Source: Deltaproteobacteria bacterium (GTDB lineage: Bacteria > Desulfobacterota > DSM-4660 > Desulfatiglandales > Desulfatiglandaceae). Taken from it: 64,000 nt of DNA. The number at the start of each line of letters is the position of its first letter. The first letter of the stretch is position 1. Below, in pieces: positions 57,711-64,000 of the stretch. The DNA lies in assembly GCA_019308785.1 (NCBI GenBank), contig JAFDHL010000001.1:1-64000 (forward strand), read 5' to 3'. Both the position numbers and the translations under genes were made by a program. The notes below the pieces were generated by a model. The model ran no database searches and was not told the DNA's origin. It saw only the letters and a program-made list of their open reading frames with translations.

Positions 57711-58489
57711 TAGCCAAACTCCAAGGTTACGGTTAATCCATTCGGTGCTGTGCCGCTGTGAATAGCGCTAATGTTGATATTTATTATGTCGCCGGTTGCA
57801 ACATCATCGTTTGCTGTATCAATAACTCCGTCTTGTGCATACCACTCGTCACCAATAGTGACTTCCGTAGAAAGCATGGCTGCTTCCGATCCGGCCCTAC
57901 TACGATGGACTCCGATACTGGTTGCTCCCGTTACACCTTTATCCCAAACTCCACAGATCACACCGATTAAATCCAGGCCATTATACTGTGCCGGGATAAC
58001 AATAATTCCTTTTTCTCCAGCAACAACAGCTTCTGCGGCACCATAGACCGGAATAGTCACAGAATAGTTAAGCGTTCCACCATTTACTACATTGGAATGA
58101 TCGTGGTTCATATTGGTCAAATCACCAATCGTGGGTGTAGTCAAAGTCTTATTGGTAAGCGTCTGGGTACCATCTATGGTGGTAATATCTCCAGCCGCAG
58201 AACCTCCAACCGACACGCCATCCAACTGGTTCAGCTCTGTAGAGGTAGCTAACAGATGGACAGCTTCGTTAAGATGAACGGTACCTGCCGAAAGATCAAG
58301 CGTAGCAGCAGCATTTAGGACGATATCACTCTGGTATCCACCATCAAGATACTGAAACAGGTTTTCAATCTCAATATGTTTATTCTGATCGGCAAGAACC
58401 ACCTCTGAAACGTCTCCAAGGTAAACAACATCGTCTGCTGCCGGAGCTACCGACAATTGGGTCATTTGGGTAATGTCAAGATCTGCCAT
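57710..58489 (-). CDS. Tail appendage/fibre-like protein
   Basis: 259 residues. IDGTQTLTNKTLTTPTIGDL is a signature of phage tail fibre and head-fibre regions; AQYNGLDLIGVICGV and IGVHRSRAGSEAAML are a compact C-terminal domain. Probably trimeric and on the tail. Confidence 0.72.
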   Translation of the reverse strand: MADLDITQMTQLSVAPAADDVVYLGDVSEVVLADQNKHIEIENLFQYLDGGYQSDIVLNAAATLDLSAGTVHLNEAVHLLATSTELNQLDGVSVGGSAAGDITTIDGTQTLTNKTLTTPTIGDLTNMNHDHSNVVNGGTLNYSVTIPVYGAAEAVVAGEKGIIVIPAQYNGLDLIGVICGVWDKGVTGATSIGVHRSRAGSEAAMLSTEVTIGDEWYAQDGVIDTANDDVATGDIININISAIHSGTAPNGLTVTLEFG

Positions 58490-58498
58490 AACGGTCTC

Positions 58499-60097
58499 CT
58501 ATAAGTCTGCAATTAAAAATATATTATCCCCAGATCCGATCTGCACAATCTGATCAGCCCTGTTAGGATAACTGGTTCCGCCCATCTGCAATAAAACCTC
58601 AGCGGTTTGTTTCACAAAATAAAGCGTATCGGTGCGTGGATCTACATGCACAGCCGGAGCATAATTCGTATTAGGTTCAGCGCCTAAAAGCAAGGTTGTA
58701 ATCTTTTTTTGGTCAAAATCTATGACCAGAACGCGACCCTCAAAGTCACCCTGATCATAAAATCCATAGTACCGTCCATTCTGATAGGCCCCTATAAAGG
58801 TATCTGGTTCGTAATCTTCCCATTCGTTTTTAGTAAAAAACCCCTCGGTGGCATTAACAGCTCGGCCTCCCGAAACCAGGACAAGGCCATCACTGGTAGC
58901 ATAAAGAACACCAAACTTATATTCAGCCAAAGACCGTTTGGATATACATGGTTGCGATTCCGGCATTTTGTTTGGCGTCATAGAGTATGGCGTAGTGCCT
59001 GTAACGATATACGGATTTTGATCTGTAGCTACCACCAGGTTGTTCTCCATCACGCCCAGGGACACAATGGAAAATTCCAAAGTAAGCACATATTCTTCCG
59101 GCCATGCGTGCGGCTGGAACGGCTCGGAAAAATAAAGATCCTTTCCGACAAAACCCGCCAATATCCCACCGGGTAATGCCACAATTCCAAGCAGATTGTC
59201 CGGTGGTGGCAACCATCGTGGAGGCGAAAGCCCTGTCTGTAAAACCTCTCCCAATTCAGTATCTTCTTTGCTGTCGGAATAAACCGTAGCTGTCGCTGTA
59301 ATCTGATCTACATACTGATACTGAGCTGCTGTTTCACCCTGATTCAATCTGTAAATAAACTTGGACAATATCGTGTTTTCATAAGCTCTCCAGATAACCG
59401 TATTGTCGGTTGTGTCACCATCTACAACGGTTCCCCAAGCAGGCTCTGGGCCACCTGTTGTGCCAGCCTGAACACATTTATAAACATACCCATTGGGAGT
59501 GCTGGGAATTACAAAATCAGTTAAATCATAACCCTGTCCAGTAAGCCAGGTCATGTCCATATTGGTAAGATCGATCTGGTCTCCCGGTAATGCTCCGACC
59601 ACTACATCAGAAACCGGTGACGGGGCGGACTCCTCACCCCAGGTTGTCATTACAGTCCACGCGTAAACCAGATCTCTGGCATCACCGGAACCCCCACCCA
59701 CATTATTGGTTGTTGGCTTTATCCATGGCTGTGGGCTGGCCATGGAATAAAAATTAATCGGCAGCGCACCGCCACCGGTAGTGGCCTCAGCCTCGTTTGA
59801 TTTCTTGGGAATCCCATCCCCAGTATAATAAAACTTAAAATCAGTATCTCCGGATACCGGCCCTAAAACAACATCCACGTCAGCTGACCACTCCAACCAA
59901 AACTGAGACCGATATAGATAAATCGTTCTAACCAGTACGCCAAGCTTTGCATCGGCATCTTTCAGCTCATTATCCCAGGGCCGTATCTCCCCGGAAACAA
60001 GCTTAACGTTGCTGGCCACCTGCGCTTCATTGGCTTCCAGAAGCTGCCTGGCCCTGACCGGCCTGAGACCACTGAATAATGGGATGCTTATTTTCAT
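58499..60097 (-). CDS. Tail hub or nozzle-like protein
   Basis: 532 residues. Opens MKISIPLFSGLRPVRARQLL followed by EANEAQVASNVKLVSGEIRP, the start of a widespread tail protein family of short-tailed phages. Blade-like repeats (YATSDGLVLVSGGR, RYYGFYDQGDFEGRVLVIDF) suggest a beta-propeller. Probably forms the tail nozzle or hub. Identity inferred. Confidence 0.7.
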   Translation of the reverse strand: MKISIPLFSGLRPVRARQLLEANEAQVASNVKLVSGEIRPWDNELKDADAKLGVLVRTIYLYRSQFWLEWSADVDVVLGPVSGDTDFKFYYTGDGIPKKSNEAEATTGGGALPINFYSMASPQPWIKPTTNNVGGGSGDARDLVYAWTVMTTWGEESAPSPVSDVVVGALPGDQIDLTNMDMTWLTGQGYDLTDFVIPSTPNGYVYKCVQAGTTGGPEPAWGTVVDGDTTDNTVIWRAYENTILSKFIYRLNQGETAAQYQYVDQITATATVYSDSKEDTELGEVLQTGLSPPRWLPPPDNLLGIVALPGGILAGFVGKDLYFSEPFQPHAWPEEYVLTLEFSIVSLGVMENNLVVATDQNPYIVTGTTPYSMTPNKMPESQPCISKRSLAEYKFGVLYATSDGLVLVSGGRAVNATEGFFTKNEWEDYEPDTFIGAYQNGRYYGFYDQGDFEGRVLVIDFDQKKITTLLLGAEPNTNYAPAVHVDPRTDTLYFVKQTAEVLLQMGGTSYPNRADQIVQIGSGDNIFLIADL

Positions 60098-60210
60098 ATT
60101 CTATCCTTGATTGGAGATACGCCCAGCCGCAGGCATTTTAAAAACCCTTTCCCGACCGTCTCCACAGTTGTTATAAAAGTTTTTTGTCGCCTTGCGGCTG
60201 AGCGCATCAT
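60094..60210 (-). CDS. Tiny basic protein overlapping the tail hub start
   Basis: 38 residues (MMRSAARRQKTFITTVETVG, ends LGVSPIKDRI*). Its TGA overlaps the next ATG as ATGA, as in many gene pairs here. AGGACC is a weak ribosome site. Fills an otherwise empty 116-base gap. Confidence 0.5.
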   Translation of the reverse strand: MMRSAARRQKTFITTVETVGKGFLKCLRLGVSPIKDRI

Positions 60211-60213
60211 AAT

Positions 60214-61566
60214 TTATGGTCCTATCCAGTTAATAATGCTTATTCCTACCTTATCAAAGTATGCTGTGTATTCATGGAAGGTTTCACTACCGTCTATTGC
60301 ACCAAGATCTAAATGGTTAAATTCAATCGTTGTACTCCACGAACCACTATCTATAGTTACCCCGTTTACCTTCCACTCCCAACCCGACTGGTCGTGATGG
60401 ATCTCAATCCTATAAACTGTGTCAAGGCTAATGGCATCGCTTAATGCTGGTTGATTCTGAATCTTGAACTTATATACGCCCACTGATTCTCGATACACAG
60501 AGATGGAATTAGCCCACGAATTAGAAGGGGTAAGAAGCCTAAATATATCTGTTTCATCATATGAATCTGTTAACGATAAAGAAGTGAACACAATCTCAAA
60601 CCTTATATACAGGGCAGCCTGAGACGTAAAGAGTGGAGAAATCGTACCGTTAGATCCCCCTTCAAGGCTGGGAGTAAAAATCTTTAGACATTCTGTTCCC
60701 CAACCAGGCGGACTACCAACTATTGAACTTAAAGCATCTGCATCAACTATTCCATTGGCGGTTGTAGCTTCACTCCAGCCAACATTATCATAACCATCAT
60801 AAAGTGGTCCGGGGCGTTCAAAATATTCTGCAAATACTCCAACAAAAGGTTCGATCTCATAGACACCGCTGGTAATGTTTACACTTGGGCTTTGCCAACG
60901 CTCTGCCCCAAAAGCCCTGGCTTTATAAGTTGTAGGTCCTGGCTCCGGCAACGTGATAGGAGCAGTATAAAGCGTATCGGTTTCGTCAGGATCTGTGCCA
61001 TCATCGGTATAATAGATAGACACACCAGACGTAATGCAAGACATTGTTAATGTGTAGCCCGGTGGATACGTTCCCGATGACGGATCGAAGTCTACATCAG
61101 CAACAAAAATCTCACCTGCAATCAAGCGCCATTCGGTAGAAGCAGCAGCAATAGCCTTCCACCACATTTGTGTATCCGACTGATAAACCTTCTCACCGAT
61201 ATAGTCAGAAACCAACGCACCATCAGGGATATAAGCCACTTGCCTGGAAATTGATTTCTGCCCAACCGCATCCCAGGAGGTTTCGGATAAAACCTGCCAT
61301 ATAATCGTTCCTCCACCCCAGGCCCTGGCAACAGTCGATTCCACCCCACGCGTGACGGATAAGCCCTGAACCGCATCAGAATTTTCAACATCTACCAGTA
61401 CGATTTCCCGGTCCCCTTCAACATTAATCATCTGGGCATAAAAACTATCACCGACACCACCTTTATTCAAAAATGTATCGTAGCTGGTTAAAAGTATCCT
61501 GGTGTCAACAGCGGCAATGTTAGCCGCCAGCCTTGCCTGAGATCCCATATTGAAGACCAGAGCCAT
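60214..61566 (-). CDS. Tail appendage protein with chitobiase-like and lectin-like domains
   Basis: 450 residues from the ATG overlapping the upstream stop (TAATG). The N-terminal ~110 match the neighbour's fold (AANIAAVDTRILLTSYDTF). Residues ~185-245 (GVSIYYTDDGTDPDETDTLY, TTYKARAFG) resemble the chitobiase/hexosaminidase C-terminal (CHB_HEX_C) module. The last ~200 residues are ConA-like (WKVNGVTIDSGSWSTTIEF). Likely binds surface sugars. Confidence 0.7.
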   Translation of the reverse strand: MALVFNMGSQARLAANIAAVDTRILLTSYDTFLNKGGVGDSFYAQMINVEGDREIVLVDVENSDAVQGLSVTRGVESTVARAWGGGTIIWQVLSETSWDAVGQKSISRQVAYIPDGALVSDYIGEKVYQSDTQMWWKAIAAASTEWRLIAGEIFVADVDFDPSSGTYPPGYTLTMSCITSGVSIYYTDDGTDPDETDTLYTAPITLPEPGPTTYKARAFGAERWQSPSVNITSGVYEIEPFVGVFAEYFERPGPLYDGYDNVGWSEATTANGIVDADALSSIVGSPPGWGTECLKIFTPSLEGGSNGTISPLFTSQAALYIRFEIVFTSLSLTDSYDETDIFRLLTPSNSWANSISVYRESVGVYKFKIQNQPALSDAISLDTVYRIEIHHDQSGWEWKVNGVTIDSGSWSTTIEFNHLDLGAIDGSETFHEYTAYFDKVGISIINWIGP

Positions 61567-62003
61567 TAGATATTCATCTCCTTCCATTCGGTACCAGTCG
61601 TGTGCTTAAACCATACACCAGTAACGCTCTGATAAACTTCTTCCCCAAAGTACGATGCCGCCAAAGATCCATCCGGATCTGATGTTACTATGCGATCAGT
61701 GCCTTTTTGTAAAAAATTCTCCAAGGCTTCATCGTCTATCCGATGTTCCACGGATGCCCCAATATTAAAAGAAAGCGGGCTCGCACTTCGCGTAACCGTT
61801 AAAGAGTCGCCGGACACCCCAGTGCAGGTCATCCACTCAAAAACAGAAGCGCTTTCGAAAACAATAAGCCGGAAAGCTTCGCCAGCCCCAGGAGATGGAA
61901 ACAGTGCCCCGTCTCCAGATTCAAGCACAAGCAACGTGTCACCGGTACCGATAGCTGTATTTAATGCACCAGCAGCATTATTTGCAAATAAATATTCTGT
62001 CAT
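61566..62003 (-). CDS. Tail appendage N-terminal-type protein
   Basis: 145 residues. NNAAGALNTAIGTGDTLLVL, FPSPGAGEAFRLIVFE and SGDSLTVTRSASPLSF belong to a beta module at the N-terminus of many phage tail fibres. Overlaps the adaptor start and the next gene. It probably anchors an appendage. Confidence 0.72.
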   Translation of the reverse strand: MTEYLFANNAAGALNTAIGTGDTLLVLESGDGALFPSPGAGEAFRLIVFESASVFEWMTCTGVSGDSLTVTRSASPLSFNIGASVEHRIDDEALENFLQKGTDRIVTSDPDGSLAASYFGEEVYQSVTGVWFKHTTGTEWKEMNI

Positions 62004-62665
62004 TGTGGTTGACCTCCTTCTTGCTGCAAGCCCAGAGCCATTATGAACCGTTGGTAATATAACTGAGACCTGGGCGTATTCCCGGGAATATCTGTATCAT
62101 CATCATAGGCTTGAAACAAGATCCCGTTAATATATCCATCTAAATAATAGTCACTGGTAGGAATTGCCAGTGATCTCCAGGCCCCGGGTGCATCATAGAC
62201 AATATCGGGTGGAGTCTCGGCCTGCTCAAGTTCTATATAACCGGTACCATCAGACTTTGGATGCACATAAAACTGTTCCGGATATTCAGGAAGGGGCCAC
62301 CAGTCCCAGATACTGGCATCAGCATTAACCGGATCCGTGGAAAATGCAGGCACATAGCGTGTGATAAAACTCCTGTCTGTCTGACGAATGGCGCGCCCTG
62401 GCGTTAATCCATCAGTGCCCATATTGCGAATTACGTCAATAAGCTCTAAGCCAACAGGTGGCGTAGCTGACAGAATCTGTTTGTTTCCGGGTTGCATTTT
62501 TAATGTCCGGATCCTGGTATGCACCTTTGGATTTAGCATTACCATCTTGCGACCGGTCAAATTAAACAAATTCAGCATCTCCGGATCATCAAAATCGATA
62601 CTGGATTCATCCAGGATACGCTTTCTGCAAACATCGATTACCGATCCGACTGTGTAGGTAGACAT
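62000..62665 (-). CDS. Head-tail adaptor-like protein (DUF6682-type)
   Basis: 221 residues. YTVGSVIDVCRKRILDESSI, DDPEMLNLFNLTGRKMVMLN and DVIRNMGTDG resemble a phage adaptor family (DUF6682) that binds below the portal. C-terminal residues include YDAPGAWRSLAIP and YLDGYINGILFQAYD. Together with the partial gene at the left edge, two connector-type genes are present. Confidence 0.75.
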   Translation of the reverse strand: MSTYTVGSVIDVCRKRILDESSIDFDDPEMLNLFNLTGRKMVMLNPKVHTRIRTLKMQPGNKQILSATPPVGLELIDVIRNMGTDGLTPGRAIRQTDRSFITRYVPAFSTDPVNADASIWDWWPLPEYPEQFYVHPKSDGTGYIELEQAETPPDIVYDAPGAWRSLAIPTSDYYLDGYINGILFQAYDDDTDIPGNTPRSQLYYQRFIMALGLQQEGGQPQ

Positions 62666-62681
62666 ATTTTTAACTCCCTGA

Positions 62682-62867
62682 TTATTGTTCTATAACTTCA
62701 AGTTTTTCCGGTGTATTTTTTCCCGTTCCTAAATCTTTGCCATCTACATCCAGCCCCTTAAGCCAATTTTGATATTCCCGCCAATCATTATTCCTTTCAT
62801 CGTTAGGAATAAAAGCTGTTGTTTCTGTGTTTTGTACTCCGCCTTCTGTTAATTTATATTTTACCAC
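62682..62867 (-). CDS. Small protein following the fibre gene
   Basis: 61 residues from GTG behind AGGAGAAATT. VKYKLTEGGVQNTETTAFIP then NDERNNDWREYQNWLKG is a common short phage protein next to fibre genes, perhaps an assembly helper. The longer frame upstream overlaps the fibre gene. Confidence 0.65.
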   Translation of the reverse strand: MVKYKLTEGGVQNTETTAFIPNDERNNDWREYQNWLKGLDVDGKDLGTGKNTPEKLEVIEQ

Positions 62868-62875
62868 AATTTCTC

Positions 62876-64000
62876 CTATATCCTTGAAACTGCCACCCAC
62901 TGAAACGTCAATTTCCTGTCTGTCGCAACAGCTCCATTTGTAGCTGTCACAAGAAAACAAGAGTCTGATATTCCTGTAGCAGAACCAATGATATCGTCTC
63001 CTGCCGACATCGTAACCTTGCCGGAGTTACCAGCAACATCCCAAATGGTTACAGTTGGAGCAGCCTTCATAACAGAAAACAGCCGAACATTAAAATACAT
63101 TGAATAATTTGAACTTGCCACACCCGTTAAATAAGTATGTGTGGAGCCAACAGTTGTTGCTGCCCCAACGGCAGTCGCTTGTAAATAACTTTTCTGGTAA
63201 TATCTCTGACAAAGCCTTAAATCCTCACCTGTATTTCTTGGAATTAAAGCTGTAGCAACTGAACCAAGTTCGAGTTTCATCCACTGGACGTATATTGACC
63301 CCGTTGTGGAGATTGTACCTGTTAAAGCAATAACATCAAAACCTCGCAATTCTAATCCAGTTGCATTATTATCTACGGTTAAGGTTGTTGAATATGTTAC
63401 CCAGGAAGTTGTTACAGATGATATAGTGGTGCTACTTGCGCTCACCCCATCCCACATTAATATTCTGGCGACAGTTAAGGCTATCGCAGTTGACGCTTTA
63501 ATCCTAATTGAAAAAGTTACAGTCTTCCCCCGATATTTTTCAAAATCTTCAATTTTTTGTCTGTATGACCAAGATCGTGTTGTCCCCGCTGAACCAACAT
63601 TTGTAATTTCCCATTCACAACATTGAGCAAACCCTGTTTCCATAGCAGAGGTATTTTTCTTTACATTTATAGTTGGGATAGTTCCCCCACCAGCAGTACT
63701 ATTAACATAATATCCATCAGCCGTATAGACACCATTTGCAGGATTAGTAAAAGTTGTATTCTCTTGCCAGATAGAAAAGTTTTGATTGATAAGAATATTG
63801 GGCAAGTCTCCACCAGCAGCTCCATCTACATAGGTTTTAACTGCCTTTTCAGTTGGAACCGCATCATCTGAATCACCAGCTAATGTTCCGTCTGTTGAAA
63901 ATTCGTTTATTCCTGTTCCGGCAGGAAACGAAGCTAAACCTGTAGCGTCAATACTGAAAGCAGGATCAGGGGCACCGTCACTTGCAACAAGTTCAGAATG
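62876..64000 (-). CDS. Tail fibre-like protein, 5' end beyond the window
   Basis: At least 374 residues; a TTG-initiated frame at 63805 is only a false start, because the frame is open to the right edge. Upstream residues read GINEFSTDGTLAGDSDDAVP then TEKAVKTYVDGAAGGD, a classical fibre motif. The rest contains IKASTAIALTVARILMWDG and YIQVQ-like strands and ends KLTFQWVAVSRI, typical of receptor-binding beta folds. Likely host recognition. Confidence 0.8.
   Translation of the reverse strand, partial: HSELVASDGAPDPAFSIDATGLASFPAGTGINEFSTDGTLAGDSDDAVPTEKAVKTYVDGAAGGDLPNILINQNFSIWQENTTFTNPANGVYTADGYYVNSTAGGGTIPTINVKKNTSAMETGFAQCCEWEITNVGSAGTTRSWSYRQKIEDFEKYRGKTVTFSIRIKASTAIALTVARILMWDGVSASSTTISSVTTSWVTYSTTLTVDNNATGLELRGFDVIALTGTISTTGSIYVQWMKLELGSVATALIPRNTGEDLRLCQRYYQKSYLQATAVGAATTVGSTHTYLTGVASSNYSMYFNVRLFSVMKAAPTVTIWDVAGNSGKVTMSAGDDIIGSATGISDSCFLVTATNGAVATDRKLTFQWVAVSRI

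Noticed and set aside
62876-63805. A complete 309-codon gene starting at 63805
   Set aside because: The TTG is internal: the frame stays open to the edge with a clear fibre motif upstream.
1-64000. CRISPR arrays, integrase or lysogeny module, standard tRNA genes
   Set aside because: No regularly spaced repeats, no integrase or CI-like repressor motifs, and no canonical cloverleaf were seen by eye; only the odd 80-base insert is tRNA-like.

Overview
This window is almost certainly part of a tailed double-stranded DNA bacteriophage, probably a lytic one with a short (podovirus-like) tail. It contains terminase, portal, scaffold, capsid, tail and internal virion proteins, a lysis cassette and a compact replication set. 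Genes are tightly packed and often overlap as TAATG or ATGA. I saw no integrase, CI-type repressor, ribosomal gene or host metabolic gene. The host cannot be named from the sequence. No DNA or RNA polymerase gene is visible.

Layout. (a) 1-14.1 kb, minus strand, is the head module. In transcription order it holds a HTH protein likely to be the small terminase, a stand-alone GIY-YIG protein, small membrane and zinc proteins, large terminase, portal, a GroES-like co-chaperonin, scaffold, capsid accessory proteins and the major capsid gene. The capsid gene is interrupted by a group I intron carrying a GIY-YIG homing endonuclease. Further structural genes follow, ending in an adaptor-like gene cut by the left edge. 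(b) 14.4-17.3 kb, plus strand, is an early-type operon behind a strong sigma70-like promoter. Its first two genes appear frameshifted. (c) 17.6-24.7 kb, minus strand, carries replication and counter-defence genes: an Acb2-like cyclic-nucleotide sponge, a MazG-like protein, a RuvC-like resolvase, a DnaB helicase, a replication initiator-like protein and many small zinc proteins. (d) 25.0-33.7 kb, plus strand, is a second early-type operon, with a promoter closely resembling that of (b). It includes a RecB/Cas4-like nuclease, an SSB-like protein ending in an acidic tail, an HNH-like protein and many small genes. (e) 33.75-64 kb, minus strand, is the late region, read from the right edge leftwards: a fibre-like gene cut by the right edge, adaptor, tail and appendage genes, internal virion proteins, two very large multi-enzyme proteins, then endolysin and holin.

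Because (a) runs off the left edge and (e) enters from the right edge, both on the minus strand with complementary gene content, the two probably join in the genome. The late operon would then run from the small terminase through capsid and tail to lysis.

The most unusual content is the pair of giant virion-type proteins. The 1338-residue one contains a well-conserved GGDEF (nucleotidyl cyclase) domain. The 2802-residue one combines a GHKL-type ATPase, two HExxH metallopeptidase motifs, SAP-like motifs and an ADP-ribosyltransferase. Such polyvalent proteins are thought to enter the host with the DNA and act at once. With the separate Acb2-like sponge, this suggests a phage that invests in manipulating host nucleotide signalling and defence. 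Other points of note are a T4 td-like intron whose endonuclease gene doubles as ribozyme core, an 80-base tRNA-sized insert flanked by an 18-bp duplication, and a 62-bp repeat at the 3' ends of two paralogous membrane-protein genes.
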